A DNA stretch of 64,000 nt from Gluconobacter vitians (GCF_015244565.1 NZ_JABCQG010000003.1:62001-126000), one strand, 5' to 3'. Shown: positions 21,608 through 31,200, counted from the first letter of the stretch. Notes: generated by a model from the sequence alone, not told the origin. Translations and numbers: made by a program.

Positions 21608-22036
21608 ATGAGCAAGCCGAAGCACATCCGCACGCTCGCTGACACGGAAGCGCAGGCAGTCGCCCGCAACATCCGCGTCAGCCCGCGCAAGCTGAACCTG
21701 GTCGCGGCAATGATCCGCAACCAGCCGGCTGACAAGGCTATCGCCGCTCTGACCTTCTCGCGTCGTCGTATCGCGCAGCAGGTCAAGAAGACTCTTGAGA
21801 GCGCCGTGGCCAACGCTGAGAACAATCACCAGCTCGATGTCGATCAGCTGGTGGTCAAGACGGCAGAAGTGGGCAAGTCCATCGTCATGAAGCGTTTCCA
21901 CGCTCGTGGCCGTGGCCGTTCCGCTCGCGTCGAGAAGTTCTTCAGCCACCTGAAGATTGTTGTTGCCGAGCGTGCAGATGCACCGGAAGAGACGAAGCCG
22001 TCTCGCGGAACCAACAAAGAGCAGAAGGCAGCCTGA
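21608..22036 (+). CDS. rplV: 50S ribosomal protein L22
   Basis: Large-subunit protein whose beta-hairpin forms part of the tunnel constriction, where macrolide-resistance changes occur. It is 142 residues, longer than the usual 110 or so because of a polar C-terminal tail ([16 protein letters not shown]) also common in alphaproteobacterial L22. The core [20 protein letters not shown] and the hairpin [20 protein letters not shown] are clear. rpsC follows after three bases. Confidence 0.97.
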   Translation: MSKPKHIRTLADTEAQAVARNIRVSPRKLNLVAAMIRNQPADKAIAALTFSRRRIAQQVKKTLESAVANAENNHQLDVDQLVVKTAEVGKSIVMKRFHARGRGRSARVEKFFSHLKIVVAERADAPEETKPSRGTNKEQKAA

Positions 22037-22039
22037 TCC

Positions 22040-22717
22040 ATGGGACACAAGGTCAATCCGATCGGGCTTCGGCTCGGCGTCAACCGTACCTGGGACAGCC
22101 GCTGGTACGCCGGTCAAGATTACGCACGTCTGCTGCATGAAGACCTGAAGCTTCGTGCATTCCTGCGTCGCAAGCTGTCCGGCGCAGGCGTGTCCCGCGT
22201 TGTTATCGAGCGTCCGGCCAAGAAGCCCCGCGTGACGATCTACGCCGCCCGTCCGGGCGTCGTGATCGGCAAGAAAGGCCAGGACATCGACGCGCTTCGC
22301 AAGGAACTGAGCCGTATGGCGAAGACCGACGTGGCGCTGAACATCGTCGAGATCCGTAAGCCGGAAATCGATGCAACCCTCGTTGCCGAGAACATCGCTC
22401 AGCAGCTGGAACGTCGCGTTGCTTTCCGTCGTGCCATGAAGCGCGCAATTCAGTCCGCAATGCGTCTTGGTGCCCAGGGCATCCGGATCACCTGCGGTGG
22501 TCGTCTGGGTGGTGCTGAAATCGCTCGTGCCGAAAAGTATCGTGAGGGACGCGTTCCCCTGCATACACTTCGCGCCGACATCGATTACGGTACGGCAACC
22601 GCCAAGACAACGTATGGCACCTGCGGTGTGAAGGTATGGATCTTCAAGGGTGAGATCCTGGCTCATGACCCGCTGGCACAGGATCGTCGTGCTGCGGAGC
22701 AGGCTCCCCAGCGCTAA
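22040..22717 (+). CDS. rpsC: 30S ribosomal protein S3
   Basis: Small-subunit head protein at the mRNA entry channel with mRNA-unwinding function. It is 225 residues. The start [20 protein letters not shown] is standard. A type II KH domain contains the GxxG-type loop [11 protein letters not shown] near residue 75, and the C-terminal domain includes [21 protein letters not shown] perfect stem-loop begins at its stop codon. Confidence 0.98.
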   Translation: MGHKVNPIGLRLGVNRTWDSRWYAGQDYARLLHEDLKLRAFLRRKLSGAGVSRVVIERPAKKPRVTIYAARPGVVIGKKGQDIDALRKELSRMAKTDVALNIVEIRKPEIDATLVAENIAQQLERRVAFRRAMKRAIQSAMRLGAQGIRITCGGRLGGAEIARAEKYREGRVPLHTLRADIDYGTATAKTTYGTCGVKVWIFKGEILAHDPLAQDRRAAEQAPQR

Positions 22718-22742
22718 GACTGTGAGCGAAAGCTCACAGTTC
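22716..22742 (+). promoter_or_regulatory. perfect GAAA-capped stem-loop between rpsC and rplP
   Basis: ACTGTGAGC 22719-22727 pairs perfectly with GCTCACAGT 22732-22740 around a GAAA tetraloop, and further pairs (one wobble) extend it to 22717/22742 inside the rpsC stop codon. No T-run follows, so it is not a normal terminator; an RNA-stability, processing or protein-binding site is more likely. Confidence 0.6.
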
Positions 22743-22774
22743 CATTGCTGGTGCTGATTTGAGGATTTAACAAC

Positions 22775-23191
22775 ATGCTTTCCCCGAAGCGGACAAAGTT
22801 TCGTAAGGCCCACAAGGGCCGCATTCACGGTCTGGCGAAAAGCGGAACCCAGCTCAACTTCGGTGCCTTCGGCCTGAAGGCGCTGGAGCCGGAGCGGATT
22901 ACCGCTCGCCAGATCGAAGCCTCCCGTCGTGCGATCACGCGTGCCATGAAGCGTGCCGGTCGTGTGTGGATTCGTATCTTTCCGGACACTCCGGTCTCGA
23001 CAAAGCCTGCAGAAGTGCGTATGGGCTCCGGTAAGGGTAACCCCGAGTACTGGGCAGCACGTGTCAAGCCGGGTCGTATCCTGTTCGAGATCGAAGGCGT
23101 TCCGCCTGAGGTTGCCAAGCTGGCCCTGAGCCTAGGTGCTGCAAAGCTTCCGATCAAGACCAAGTTCGTTCAGCGTATCGGAGACGCGTAA
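22775..23191 (+). CDS. rplP: 50S ribosomal protein L16
   Basis: Large-subunit protein beside the A-site tRNA, added late in assembly. It is 138 residues. The start [19 protein letters not shown] and the core [20 protein letters not shown] are standard. Its stop overlaps the rpmC start by one base (TAATG). The 57-bp gap upstream holds the stem-loop at 22716-22742, so L16 translation may respond differently from rpsC. Confidence 0.98.
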   Translation: MLSPKRTKFRKAHKGRIHGLAKSGTQLNFGAFGLKALEPERITARQIEASRRAITRAMKRAGRVWIRIFPDTPVSTKPAEVRMGSGKGNPEYWAARVKPGRILFEIEGVPPEVAKLALSLGAAKLPIKTKFVQRIGDA

Positions 23192-23424
23192 TGGCCGACA
23201 CGTACAAGCCTGCCGATCTGCGCGCGAAGAGCGAGGACGAGCTGAACGCTCTTCTGCTCGATCTCAAGCGTGAACAGATCAACCACCGTTTTTCGGCTGC
23301 CACCGGGCAGTCGGAGAACACAAGCCGCGTCAAGGTCGTGCGCCGTGCAGTAGCACGTATCAAGACACTGGCTCATCAATCGAAGAACCGTGCGGGCGCC
23401 AAAACGTCCGCCGCTAAGTCCTGA
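23191..23424 (+). CDS. rpmC: 50S ribosomal protein L29
   Basis: Small tunnel-exit protein next to L23. It is 77 residues, slightly longer than the E. coli form through a basic C-terminal extension ([12 protein letters not shown]). The two-helix core [20 protein letters not shown] and [14 protein letters not shown] is intact. It overlaps the rplP stop and lies 13 bp before rpsQ. Confidence 0.96.
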   Translation: MADTYKPADLRAKSEDELNALLLDLKREQINHRFSAATGQSENTSRVKVVRRAVARIKTLAHQSKNRAGAKTSAAKS

Positions 23425-23437
23425 GAGGAGACGGACG

Positions 23438-23710
23438 ATGCCAAGGCGCGTCCTGACGGGTAGGGTCACGAGCGACAAGATGGACAAGACGGTTACCGTT
23501 CTTGTCGATCGTCGCATCATGCATCCGCTCTACAAGAAGTTTATTCGCCGCTCCAAGAAGTATGCGGCTCATGACGAAGAGAACGTCTGCCAGACGGGCG
23601 ATCTGGTCCGCATTGAAGAATGCGCACCGATCTCCAAGCGCAAGACGTGGTCTGTCGTGTCGCGCAACGGAGAGGATCTGGCTGCTGCCTCCTCTTCCGT
23701 CAGCGCTTAA
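23438..23710 (+). CDS. rpsQ: 30S ribosomal protein S17
   Basis: Primary 16S rRNA-binding protein with an OB fold. It is 90 residues from ATG 23438 ([20 protein letters not shown]), preceded by GAGAGGAG at seven bases; an in-frame start at 23390 overlaps rpmC and lacks support. The signature [18 protein letters not shown] is present, followed by a short Ser/Ala tail. It is the last gene of the S10-type group before rplN. Confidence 0.97.
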   Translation: MPRRVLTGRVTSDKMDKTVTVLVDRRIMHPLYKKFIRRSKKYAAHDEENVCQTGDLVRIEECAPISKRKTWSVVSRNGEDLAAASSSVSA

Positions 23711-23722
23711 GGGGGTAGACAC

Positions 23723-24091
23723 ATGATTCATCCCGAGACCAACCTGGACGTCGCCGACAATTCCGGCGCACGTCGGGTGCAGTGCATCAAGGTGCTGGGC
23801 GGTTCCAAGCGGAAGACCGCCTCGGTCGGCGACGTCATTGTCGTGTCCGTCAAGGAAGCAATTCCCCGCGGCAAGGTGAAGAAGGGTGACGTCCATCAGG
23901 CCGTTATCGTTCGCACCTCCTACCCGGTCCGTCGTGCAGATGGCTCCGCCATCCGCTTCGACAAGAATGCTGCCGTTCTGCTGAACAAGCAGCAGGAGCC
24001 GATTGGTACGCGTATCTTTGGCCCGGTGGTTCGTGAGCTGCGTGCACGCAAGTTCATGAAGATCATCTCGCTGGCTCCGGAGGTGCTGTAA
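23723..24091 (+). CDS. rplN: 50S ribosomal protein L14
   Basis: Large-subunit interface protein and binding site of the silencing factor RsfS. It is 122 residues. [20 protein letters not shown] and the C-terminal [18 protein letters not shown] are the family signatures. It begins the spc cluster with no visible promoter of its own, so it is probably transcribed with the S10 genes. The stop overlaps the rplX start (TAATG). Confidence 0.98.
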   Translation: MIHPETNLDVADNSGARRVQCIKVLGGSKRKTASVGDVIVVSVKEAIPRGKVKKGDVHQAVIVRTSYPVRRADGSAIRFDKNAAVLLNKQQEPIGTRIFGPVVRELRARKFMKIISLAPEVL

Positions 24092-24411
24092 TGGCTGCTC
24101 GTATCAAGAAGGGTGACCAGGTTCTGGTCCTCTCCGGCAAGTCCCGTGGCGTTCGTGGCGAAGTTCTCGCCGTGATGCCGAAGGCCGAGAAGGCTGTGGT
24201 GCGTGGCGTTGCAGTTGCCAAGCGTCACACGAAGCCCAACCGCATGGGCGGAGAAGGTGGGATCATCGAGCGCGAAATGCCGATCCACCTGTCCAACCTG
24301 AAGCTGGTTGATCCGAAGAGCGGCAAGCCGACGCGCGTTGGTTTCCGTATTCTGGAAGACGGTCGCAAGGTTCGCGTTGCCAAGGCAACCGGCGAAGTGA
24401 TCGAAGGCTGA
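24091..24411 (+). CDS. rplX: 50S ribosomal protein L24
   Basis: Assembly-initiating protein near the tunnel exit. It is 106 residues with an N-terminal KOW motif ([20 protein letters not shown]) and the conserved [20 protein letters not shown] loop. The start overlaps the rplN stop, and rplE follows after 11 bases. Confidence 0.97.
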   Translation: MAARIKKGDQVLVLSGKSRGVRGEVLAVMPKAEKAVVRGVAVAKRHTKPNRMGGEGGIIEREMPIHLSNLKLVDPKSGKPTRVGFRILEDGRKVRVAKATGEVIEG

Positions 24412-24422
24412 GGAGCGCAACA

Positions 24423-24986
24423 ATGAGCGAATATAAAAACGCTTTGCCGCGTCTGCACCAGCGCTACGAAGACGTTCTGAAGAAGCAGCTGCGCGAGCAG
24501 TTCGGTTACGCCAACGAACTTCAGGTTCCGAAGCTCGAGAAGATCGTGCTGAACATGGGTGTTGGTGAAGCCGCCGGCGACCAGAAGAAGCTTGATGCCG
24601 CTGTTGCGGAAATGACCGTCATTTCCGGTCAGAAGCCCGTCAAGACCCTTGCTCGCAAGGCTATTGCCGGCTTCAAGATCCGTGAAGGTCTGCCCATCGG
24701 CTGCAAGGTCACGCTCCGTCGTGCCCGCATGTACGAGTTTCTTGACCGTCTGGTGACGATCGCCATGCCGCGTATCCGCGATTTCCGCGGTCTGCCGGCA
24801 AACAAGGGCTTTGATGGACATGGCAACTTCGCCATGGGCATCAAGGAACAGATCGTGTTTCCTGAGATCGAATATGACAAGATCGATGCCGTCCGCGGCA
24901 TGGACATCATTTTCGTGACCAGCGCCAAGTCTGATGCTGAAGCAAAGGCCCTGCTGAAGGCCTTTGATCTGCCGTTCAACGGCTGA
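24423..24986 (+). CDS. rplE: 50S ribosomal protein L5
   Basis: 5S rRNA-binding protein of the central protuberance that contacts the P-site tRNA and S13. It is 187 residues. [20 protein letters not shown] and the signature [18 protein letters not shown] are complete, ending [13 protein letters not shown]. It is followed by 132 bp without a gene that contains a terminator-like hairpin, which makes this the widest break inside the spc cluster. Confidence 0.98.
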   Translation: MSEYKNALPRLHQRYEDVLKKQLREQFGYANELQVPKLEKIVLNMGVGEAAGDQKKLDAAVAEMTVISGQKPVKTLARKAIAGFKIREGLPIGCKVTLRRARMYEFLDRLVTIAMPRIRDFRGLPANKGFDGHGNFAMGIKEQIVFPEIEYDKIDAVRGMDIIFVTSAKSDAEAKALLKAFDLPFNG

Positions 24987-25026
24987 TCCATAATTTTTCA
25001 GACCGATCACGGTTAAAATCAGGATT

Positions 25027-25057
25027 CGGCCTTCCATTGGAAGGCCGCTTTCCTTTA
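25027..25057 (+). terminator. hairpin between rplE and rpsN (attenuator-like)
   Basis: A perfect 9-bp stem CGGCCTTCC 25027-25035 / GGAAGGCCG 25039-25047, followed by a pyrimidine tract (CTTTCCTTTA). Only part of the transcripts should stop here, because essential genes lie downstream with no clear new promoter in the remaining 60 bp. Confidence 0.5.
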
Positions 25058-25118
25058 TAGACACGCTGATTGGAAAACCGTCGGGATAGGCCTGACAGGT
25101 TCCGGGAGAAAATTCGAG

Positions 25119-25424
25119 ATGGCGAAGGTCTCAGCGGTAAACCGTAATAACCATCGCGCTGCCCTGGTGAAGCGCGACAAGGAAAAGCGGACCGCTCTCA
25201 AGAACATCATCAAGGATCGCACTCTGTCGGTTGAAGACCGCTTTGATGCGACCCTCAAGCTGGCCCAGATGCCGCGCAATGGATCCGCCACGCGCGTCCG
25301 CCTGCGTTGCAAGCTTTCTGGTCGCCCCCGTGCCAACTATCGCAAGTTCGAGCTGAGCCGTATCGCTCTGCGTGACCTTGCCTCCGCCGGCCAGATTCCT
25401 GGCATGGTCAAGTCGAGCTGGTAA
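25119..25424 (+). CDS. rpsN: 30S ribosomal protein S14, zinc-free type
   Basis: Small-subunit head protein, assembled late. It is 101 residues and of the longer C-minus type: there is no CxxC zinc ribbon, so it is zinc-independent. The C-terminal signature [20 protein letters not shown] is intact. It is separated from rplE by 132 bp and followed by rpsH after 12 bases. Confidence 0.98.
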   Translation: MAKVSAVNRNNHRAALVKRDKEKRTALKNIIKDRTLSVEDRFDATLKLAQMPRNGSATRVRLRCKLSGRPRANYRKFELSRIALRDLASAGQIPGMVKSSW

Positions 25425-25436
25425 AGGGTAGATCGA

Positions 25437-25835
25437 ATGTCTTTGTCTGATCCACTGGGCGATATGCTGACCCGGATCCGCAATGCGCAGCGTGCCCGTC
25501 ATGCTGTCTGCGTTGCGCCTGCATCCAAGCTGCGCGCAAGCGTTTTGGAAGCTCTGAAGCGTGAGGGCTACATCCGTGGCTTCGCAGCTGAGGAACTCCG
25601 CAAGGGTGTTGCACAGCTCCGCATCGAGCTGAAGTATGTAGAAGGCCAGCCGGTCATCAAGGAAATCCATCGCGTTTCCAAGCCCGGCCGTCGCGTCTAC
25701 TCGAAGATCAAGGAACTTCCGCGCGTTTATGCCGGCCTTGGTGTGTCGATCCTGTCCACCCCGCGTGGCGTCCTGTCGGACGTCGAGGCTCGCGCTGCCA
25801 ACGTTGGCGGCGAGGTCCTCTGCCGCGTCTTCTAA
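25437..25835 (+). CDS. rpsH: 30S ribosomal protein S8
   Basis: Primary binder of the 16S central domain; in E. coli it is the autogenous repressor of the spc operon, acting on the rplE mRNA. It is 132 residues. The start [20 protein letters not shown] and the C-terminal signature [20 protein letters not shown] are standard. An AAGGAGG ribosome-binding site for rplF directly overlaps its stop region. Confidence 0.98.
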   Translation: MSLSDPLGDMLTRIRNAQRARHAVCVAPASKLRASVLEALKREGYIRGFAAEELRKGVAQLRIELKYVEGQPVIKEIHRVSKPGRRVYSKIKELPRVYAGLGVSILSTPRGVLSDVEARAANVGGEVLCRVF

Positions 25836-25845
25836 GGAGGATCGC

Positions 25846-26382
25846 ATGTCTCGCGTAGGTAAATATCCCGTCGAAGTTCCGACTGGCGTGCAGGTGTCCG
25901 TTGCTGATGGCGTATTCAAGGCCAAGGGCAAGCTAGGTGAACTGAGCGTTCCGGTATCCCGTCATGTGGAAGTCAAGATCGAAGGCAGCAATGTTTCCGT
26001 TGCTCCTGTCGGTCGTCGCTCCCGGGAAAACTGGACCATGTGGGGAACTACCCGCGCTCTGATCGCCAATACGGTCAAGGGCGTGTCGGACGGCTTCACC
26101 AAGGGTCTTGAAATTCAGGGTACGGGTTTCCGTGCTGCTGTTCAGGGTTCCAACCTGGTGATGAACCTCGGCTTCTCGCATGATGTTGTCTATCCGATTC
26201 CGGAAGGCATCAAGATCACCACTCCGCGTCCGACCGCGATTGTCGTTGAAGGTAACGACAAGCAGCGTGTTGGTCAGGTTGCGCTCGATATTCGCAGCTT
26301 CCGCAAGCCTGAGCCTTACAAGGGCAAGGGTGTTCGGTACGACACCGAGGTTCTGCGTCGTAAGGAAGGTAAGAAGAAGTAA
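25846..26382 (+). CDS. rplF: 50S ribosomal protein L6
   Basis: Large-subunit protein near the factor-binding site. It is 178 residues from ATG 25846 ([19 protein letters not shown]), five bases after AAGGAGG. Two duplicated alpha/beta domains are visible, with the C-terminal signature [13 protein letters not shown]. The stop overlaps the rplR start by one base (TAATG). Confidence 0.98.
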   Translation: MSRVGKYPVEVPTGVQVSVADGVFKAKGKLGELSVPVSRHVEVKIEGSNVSVAPVGRRSRENWTMWGTTRALIANTVKGVSDGFTKGLEIQGTGFRAAVQGSNLVMNLGFSHDVVYPIPEGIKITTPRPTAIVVEGNDKQRVGQVALDIRSFRKPEPYKGKGVRYDTEVLRRKEGKKK

Positions 26383-26744
26383 TGGCATCGCAGCAAGGAT
26401 TGCAGGAACGTCGCCGTCAGCGGCTGCGCTTCCAGCTTCGTCGCAAGAGCGGCGGCCGGCCGCGTTTGTCGGTCTTCCGTTCCAGCAAGCACATTCACGC
26501 CCAGATCATCGACGACGCACAGGGTCGCACGCTTGCCAGCGCTTCCACGCTGGAAAAGACGCTGCGTGACGCTGGCAAGACCGGCGCCGATGTCTCTGCG
26601 GCTACGGTTATCGGTAAGCTGATTGCCGAGCGCGGTGTTGCAGCTGGCGTCAAGACCGTCGTGTTCGACCGCGGCTCTTATCTGTATCATGGCCGGGTCA
26701 AAGCCCTGGCAGAGGCTGCCCGTGAGGGCGGACTCTCGTTCTAA
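26382..26744 (+). CDS. rplR: 50S ribosomal protein L18
   Basis: 5S rRNA-binding protein that brings 5S RNA into the central protuberance with L5. It is 120 residues with a basic N-terminus ([14 protein letters not shown]) and the core [18 protein letters not shown]; the ending AAREGGLSF matches the family. AAGGAGG for rpsE overlaps its 3' end. Confidence 0.98.
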   Translation: MASQQGLQERRRQRLRFQLRRKSGGRPRLSVFRSSKHIHAQIIDDAQGRTLASASTLEKTLRDAGKTGADVSAATVIGKLIAERGVAAGVKTVVFDRGSYLYHGRVKALAEAAREGGLSF

Positions 26745-26756
26745 GGAGGATCACAC

Positions 26757-27332
26757 ATGGCACGTGAGCCAAGAGAAGGCGGCCGTGGTGGTCGTGAGCG
26801 CGAGCAGGGCGATGATCTGGTCGACAAGCTCGTAACCATCAACCGTGTTGCCAAGGTCGTGAAGGGTGGTCGCCGTTTTGCGTTCGCCGCCCTCGTGGTT
26901 GTTGGTGACCAGAAGGGTCGTGTTGGTTACGGTGCGGGCAAGGCCCGTGAAGTTCCCGAAGCGATCCGCAAGGCAACCGAGCGCGCCAAGCGCACGATGA
27001 TCCGCGTACCGATGAAGGAGGGGCGTACCCTTCATCACGATACGTTCGGTCACTACGGTGCCGGCAAGGTTGTTGTCCGTGCGGCTGAAGCCGGTACGGG
27101 TATCATCGCCGGTGGTCCGATGCGTGCGGTGTTCGAAAGCCTCGGCGTCAATGACGTTGTGGCCAAGAGCCTCGGAACGCGTAACCCGCACAACATGATC
27201 AAGGCGACATTTGCTGCGCTCGAAAAAGCCAGCAGCCCGCGTCATGTTGCATCCCGTCGCGGCAAGAAGGCTGCTGAACTGTTTGGCAAGCGCGAGCAGA
27301 GCCAGACGGAAGCGGAGGTGACAAATGGCTGA
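26757..27332 (+). CDS. rpsE: 30S ribosomal protein S5
   Basis: Accuracy-determining protein at the mRNA entry site; target of spectinomycin-resistance and ram mutations. It is 191 residues. The N-terminal double-stranded-RNA-binding domain includes [20 protein letters not shown] with the spectinomycin loop, and the C-domain includes [19 protein letters not shown]. The N-terminus has an unusual Gly/Arg/Glu-rich stretch ([15 protein letters not shown]). It overlaps rpmD by eight bases. Confidence 0.98.
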   Translation: MAREPREGGRGGREREQGDDLVDKLVTINRVAKVVKGGRRFAFAALVVVGDQKGRVGYGAGKAREVPEAIRKATERAKRTMIRVPMKEGRTLHHDTFGHYGAGKVVVRAAEAGTGIIAGGPMRAVFESLGVNDVVAKSLGTRNPHNMIKATFAALEKASSPRHVASRRGKKAAELFGKREQSQTEAEVTNG

Positions 27333-27513
27333 GAACGGCAAGACCGTCCAGGTTACGCAGATCGCTTCGGTCATCGGTCGTAAACCGGGCCAGGCCGAGA
27401 CCATCACCGGTCTTGGTCTGCGTGGAATTGGTTCCACGCGTACGCTGGAGGATACTCCGGCCGTGCGTGGAATGATCCGCAAGGTTGCCCACCTCATCAA
27501 GGTGGAGGGTTGA
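27325..27513 (+). CDS. rpmD: 50S ribosomal protein L30
   Basis: Small large-subunit protein of 62 residues. The core [20 protein letters not shown] and [20 protein letters not shown] matches bacterial L30. It begins inside the end of rpsE, indicating translational coupling, and rplO starts two bases after its stop. Confidence 0.97.
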   Translation: MAENGKTVQVTQIASVIGRKPGQAETITGLGLRGIGSTRTLEDTPAVRGMIRKVAHLIKVEG

Positions 27514-27514
27514 A

Positions 27515-28003
27515 ATGAACCTCAACGAACTGCGTGACAACGAGGGTTCTCGTTATCGCAAGAAGCGTCTTGGACGCGGCATCGGGTCCGGCAAGGGCAA
27601 GACGTCGGGTCGTGGCGTCAAGGGTCAGAAGGCTCGTGAGGGCGTGTCCCTCAACGGCTTCGAGGGTGGTCAGCTTCCGCTGTACCGTCGTATGCCGAAG
27701 CGTGGCTTCGTGAACATTTTCCGCAAGGAATATGCTCCGGTGAACCTCGGCGCGATCTCCAAGGCGATCGAAAGCGGCAAGCTGGACAAGGCTGCAACCG
27801 TCAATGAAGAGTCCCTGCGCAAGGCTGGTCTCGTCAACGGTAGCAAGCTGGCCGGTGTCCGTCTTCTTGCCCATGGTGAACTTTCGCATGGCGTGACCAT
27901 CGAAGTTGCCGGTGCCTCTGCTGCAGCTCTGGCTGCTGTCGAGAAAGCCGGTGGTACCGTGAAGGTACTCGAAGCCAAGAAGGAAGCTCAGGCTGAGGCC
28001 TGA
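27515..28003 (+). CDS. rplO: 50S ribosomal protein L15
   Basis: Late-assembly large-subunit protein. It is 162 residues from ATG 27515 ([20 protein letters not shown]); an earlier in-frame ATG at 27485 lies inside rpmD and is not supported. The Gly-rich N-terminal extension [18 protein letters not shown] and the core [15 protein letters not shown] are standard. A hairpin follows in the 96-bp gap before secY. Confidence 0.98.
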   Translation: MNLNELRDNEGSRYRKKRLGRGIGSGKGKTSGRGVKGQKAREGVSLNGFEGGQLPLYRRMPKRGFVNIFRKEYAPVNLGAISKAIESGKLDKAATVNEESLRKAGLVNGSKLAGVRLLAHGELSHGVTIEVAGASAAALAAVEKAGGTVKVLEAKKEAQAEA

Positions 28004-28045
28004 GATTTCTTTCCTGGGTTTTCCCCGGGATAGGGTTAGATAGTG

Positions 28046-28080
28046 AACAGCGTCCCGTGCTCTTGTGCGGCGACGCTGTT
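28046..28080 (+). terminator. hairpin between rplO and secY (attenuator-like)
   Basis: A perfect 9-bp pair, AACAGCGTC 28046-28054 with GACGCTGTT 28072-28080, whose loop can form four more pairs. The T-run TTTT (28079-28082) follows directly, then the secY ribosome-binding site. It looks like a weak terminator that could set secY below the ribosomal genes. Confidence 0.5.
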
Positions 28081-28099
28081 TTCATGAAAGGACAGGTGG

Positions 28100-29473
28100 A
28101 TGGCTTCCGCAGCAGAGCAGCTCGCCGCCAATCTCAATATGAGTTCGTTTTCCAAGGCGACCGAACTCAAGAAGCGCATCTGGTTCACCCTTGGTGCGCT
28201 GATCGTCTACCGGCTTGGCACGTATATTCCGGTTCCCGGTGTGGATGCGACCGTGATGGGACAGCTTCTGGCCCAGCATCAGGGTGGCATCTTGGGGATG
28301 TTCGACATGTTCACGGGTGGTGCGCTAGGGCGTATGACCGTGTTCGCGCTGAACATCATGCCGTATATCAGTGCCTCGATCATCATCCAGCTTCTTTCCA
28401 CGGCGCTTCCGTCCATGGAAGCCATGAAGAAGGAAGGTGAGGCGGGTCGTAAGAAGCTCAACCAGTATACGCGCTATCTTACGGTCTTCATTGCTCTTTT
28501 TCAGGCCTATGGCATCGCTGTCGGGCTTGAGAACATGACGGCGCATGGTGCGAGCGCTGTGGTGGCCCCCGGGATGTTCTTCATTGCATCCTGCGTCGTG
28601 ACCCTCGTGGGGGGAACGATGTTCCTGATGTGGCTTGGAGAGCAGATCACGTCCCGTGGTGTAGGGAACGGGATTTCCCTCATCATTTTCGCGGGTATCG
28701 TTGCAAACCTGCCGCATGCCATGGCCAGTCTTTTCGAACTCGGACGGACAGGGGCGCTGTCGCCTATTTTCGTTGTGATTTTCCTGGTGCTGGCAATCGC
28801 GGTCATTGGCTTCATCGTCTTCATGGAGCAGGCGCAGCGCCGTGTCGTGATCCAGTATCCCAAGCGTCAGGTTGGAAACCGCATTTTTGGCGGTGACTCC
28901 ACCCATATGCCGCTGAAGGTCAATACGGCCGGTGTCATTCCGCCAATCTTTGCATCTTCCGTTCTTCTGATTCCGGTGACCATCTCCGGCTTCATGAACG
29001 GGCATTCGATGCCGGGATGGCTTTCGGTTCTGGGCCAGCAGCTGGGGCAGGGACAGCCGCTGTACATGCTGTTCTATGCCGCGATGATCCTGTTCTTCTC
29101 CTATTTCTATGCGGCGATCACGTTCAATCCCGAAGAAACGGCTGAAAACCTGCGCAAGCAGGGAGGCTTCATCCCAGGTATCCGTCCAGGTGCGAGTACG
29201 GCCACGTATTTCGATAAGATCCTGTCCCGCCTGACAGCAATCGGTGCACTGTATCTTGTTGTGGTCTGCCTCCTGCCGCAGATCCTGATCAGCAAATATA
29301 ACGTGCCGTTCTATTTTGGTGGCACAAGCCTGATCATCATCGTCTCCGTGACGATTGATACCGTGACGCAGATCCAGTCGCATCTGGTTGCTCACCAGTA
29401 TTCGGGGCTGATCCGCAAGCAGCGTAGCCGTGGCTCACGTGGCGGCGTACAGGGAGGCATGAAACGTCGATGA
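28100..29473 (+). CDS. secY: protein translocase subunit SecY
   Basis: Central channel of the Sec translocon in the inner membrane, exporting unfolded proteins with SecA and inserting membrane proteins with SRP. It is 457 residues with ten predicted membrane helices. The first signature [15 protein letters not shown] and the plug region after it, and the second signature ([20 protein letters not shown]), are present. The C-terminal tail is basic ([11 protein letters not shown]). The stop overlaps the adk start (ATGA). Confidence 0.98.
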   Translation: MASAAEQLAANLNMSSFSKATELKKRIWFTLGALIVYRLGTYIPVPGVDATVMGQLLAQHQGGILGMFDMFTGGALGRMTVFALNIMPYISASIIIQLLSTALPSMEAMKKEGEAGRKKLNQYTRYLTVFIALFQAYGIAVGLENMTAHGASAVVAPGMFFIASCVVTLVGGTMFLMWLGEQITSRGVGNGISLIIFAGIVANLPHAMASLFELGRTGALSPIFVVIFLVLAIAVIGFIVFMEQAQRRVVIQYPKRQVGNRIFGGDSTHMPLKVNTAGVIPPIFASSVLLIPVTISGFMNGHSMPGWLSVLGQQLGQGQPLYMLFYAAMILFFSYFYAAITFNPEETAENLRKQGGFIPGIRPGASTATYFDKILSRLTAIGALYLVVVCLLPQILISKYNVPFYFGGTSLIIIVSVTIDTVTQIQSHLVAHQYSGLIRKQRSRGSRGGVQGGMKRR

Positions 29474-30051
29474 ACATCATTCTTCTTGGGCCTCCCGGGG
29501 CCGGTAAGGGAACTCAGGCCAAGCGGCTTGAGAACCTCTATGGCTTCAAGCAGATTTCGACTGGCGACATGCTGCGTGCAGAGGTTGCGGCGGGATCTGA
29601 TATCGGAAACGAAGCCAAGGCGATCATGGAGAAGGGGCAGTTTGTTCCTGATCCAATTATCGTCGCCATGATCCAGAACCGGATTGCACAGCCGGACTGC
29701 GAGCGGGGCTTCATTCTTGACGGCTTCCCACGGACCGAGAGCCAGGCCGAGGCGCTGGATACCATGCTCTCCCAGCGTGGCCTGACGATCGATGCTGTCA
29801 TCCTGCTCGACGTCAATGAAGATGAACTTGTTGAACGGATCGCCAGCCGTCGCGGCGAAGACGGAACACGTCGTCCGGATGATAATCCGGATGTGGTCCG
29901 TGCCCGTCTGGATGTCTATCGCAAGCAGACCGCGCCGATCCTTCCCTATTATGAGAAGGCCGGACGTCTGCTGCATGTCGATGGCATGAAAGACGTTGAG
30001 AGCGTTGGCAAAGAGATCGACGCCATCGTTGCGGCAGCAAAGAAACACTGA
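29470..30051 (+). CDS. adk: adenylate kinase, short-LID type
   Basis: Cytoplasmic enzyme interconverting ATP + AMP and 2 ADP. It is 193 residues. The P-loop [10 protein letters not shown] is at residues 7-16, the AMP-binding motif ISTGDMLR follows, and [12 protein letters not shown] is the second nucleotide motif. The LID is only a short loop ([14 protein letters not shown]) with no zinc cysteines, as in most alphaproteobacteria. It is translationally coupled to secY. A hairpin follows immediately. Confidence 0.98.
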   Translation: MNIILLGPPGAGKGTQAKRLENLYGFKQISTGDMLRAEVAAGSDIGNEAKAIMEKGQFVPDPIIVAMIQNRIAQPDCERGFILDGFPRTESQAEALDTMLSQRGLTIDAVILLDVNEDELVERIASRRGEDGTRRPDDNPDVVRARLDVYRKQTAPILPYYEKAGRLLHVDGMKDVESVGKEIDAIVAAAKKH

Positions 30052-30057
30052 GTATTC

Positions 30058-30091
30058 TGATAGAATCACGAAAAAGTGATCTCTATCATTT
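30058..30091 (+). terminator. hairpin after adk, abutting the rpsM promoter
   Basis: A 12-bp stem with one bulged C: TGATAGAATCAC 30058-30069 pairs with 30076-30088 around the loop GAAAAA, followed by TTT at 30089-30091. The last bases overlap the -35 hexamer of the next promoter. Confidence 0.55.
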
Positions 30092-30117
30092 GACTCAGGT
30101 AGGGTGGGCAGTATATT
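30090..30117 (+). promoter_or_regulatory. putative promoter for rpsM-rpsK-rpoA-rplQ
   Basis: TTGACT 30090-30095, 16 bases, then TATATT 30112-30117, the best hexamer pair among the promoters proposed in this window. It lies about 150 bases upstream of rpsM; the leader between them is GC-rich and has no gene. Confidence 0.6.
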
Positions 30118-30267
30118 GCGCGCCCTCGACACAGGTGCAGTCAGACCGTGTATGCGCCTGCCGGAATCGGCAGGTGACAGGTCCGGCTGCGACATAATCG
30201 ACCTGGCCACGGCCGGGCATGTAACAGTCTGGTGCGGTCCTGAGCCGCGCCAATGGGAGTAACAGGC

Positions 30268-30645
30268 GTGGCACGTATTGCCGGCGTAAACATTCCGACC
30301 AACAAGCGGGTCGTCATTGCCCTGCGTTATGTCTACGGCATCGGCCCGTCGACGGCGCAGTCCATCTGCAACAAGCTCGAAATCCCCGATGCCAAGCGCG
30401 TCAACGAGCTGTCTGACGATGAAATCGTGAAGATCCGCGAGCTGATCGATTCCGAACTGCGCGTTGAAGGCGACCTCCGTCGCGAAACCGCAATGAACAT
30501 CAAGCGTCTGATGGACCTCGGTTGCTACCGTGGCCTTCGTCACCGTCGTGGCCTGCCGGTCCGCGGTCAGCGCACGCACACGAATGCCCGTACCCGCAAG
30601 GGCAAGGCCGTGGCGATTGCTGGCAAGAAGAAGGTCACGCGCTAA
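30268..30645 (+). CDS. rpsM: 30S ribosomal protein S13
   Basis: Head protein of the small subunit, in bridges to the large subunit and contact with P-site tRNA. It is 125 residues starting at GTG 30268 ([19 protein letters not shown]), with GGGAG eight bases upstream; the ATG at 30253 would swallow this site and add five non-family residues. The C-terminal signature [17 protein letters not shown] is intact. It is first in the alpha operon. rpmJ and rpsD are absent here. Confidence 0.97.
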   Translation: MARIAGVNIPTNKRVVIALRYVYGIGPSTAQSICNKLEIPDAKRVNELSDDEIVKIRELIDSELRVEGDLRRETAMNIKRLMDLGCYRGLRHRRGLPVRGQRTHTNARTRKGKAVAIAGKKKVTR

Positions 30646-30702
30646 TCCGCGCCTGACATCTTCATCGACGTTTTTCGTTAAACTTTTAGGACGACCTCTC
30701 TC

Positions 30703-31095
30703 ATGGCCAAGGCCGCTGCTCCGCGTATCCGTAAAAAGGAACGCAAGAATATCATTTCCGGTGTTGCTCACGTGCTTTCCACGTTCAACAACACCATGAT
30801 CACCATTTCTGACGCACAGGGCAACGCGATTGCCTGGTCGTCGTCGGGTGCGCAGGGGTTCAAAGGCTCCCGTAAGTCCACGCCGTATGCTGCTCAGGTC
30901 GCTGCAGAAGATGCCGGCCGCAAGGCACGCGAGCATGGCATGGAAACGCTTGAGATCGAGGTCTCCGGTCCGGGTTCGGGGCGTGAAAGCGCTCTCCGTG
31001 CCCTTCAGGCCGTAGGGTTCAACATTACGTCCATCCGCGACATGACGCCCGTGCCGCACAATGGCTGCCGTCCCCGGAAGCGTCGTCGCGTCTGA
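30703..31095 (+). CDS. rpsK: 30S ribosomal protein S11
   Basis: Platform protein near the E site that interacts with the Shine-Dalgarno helix. It is 130 residues. The N-terminus is basic ([11 protein letters not shown]), and the core and the C-terminal signature [18 protein letters not shown] are complete. It is followed by 132 bp carrying three stem-loops before rpoA. Confidence 0.98.
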   Translation: MAKAAAPRIRKKERKNIISGVAHVLSTFNNTMITISDAQGNAIAWSSSGAQGFKGSRKSTPYAAQVAAEDAGRKAREHGMETLEIEVSGPGSGRESALRALQAVGFNITSIRDMTPVPHNGCRPRKRRRV

Positions 31096-31105
31096 GTGAT
31101 GCTTT

Positions 31106-31200
31106 GCTGCGTATCGTGCGCGATACGCAGCATCTGTAAGTGATTGCATCTTTTGCCGCACCTCTGGTGCGGGCCCAGGTGCCGCCAATTTCCCTTGGCG
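31106..31200 (+). promoter_or_regulatory. three tandem stem-loops between rpsK and rpoA
   Basis: Stem 1: a perfect 11-bp pair 31106-31116 / 31121-31131 around TGCG. Stem 2: CCGCACC 31156-31162 / GGTGCGG 31166-31172. Stem 3: CGCCAA 31183-31188 / TTGGCG 31195-31200. None has a T-run immediately after it. They form a compact structured leader for rpoA, in the position occupied by rpsD in gammaproteobacteria. Confidence 0.55.
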
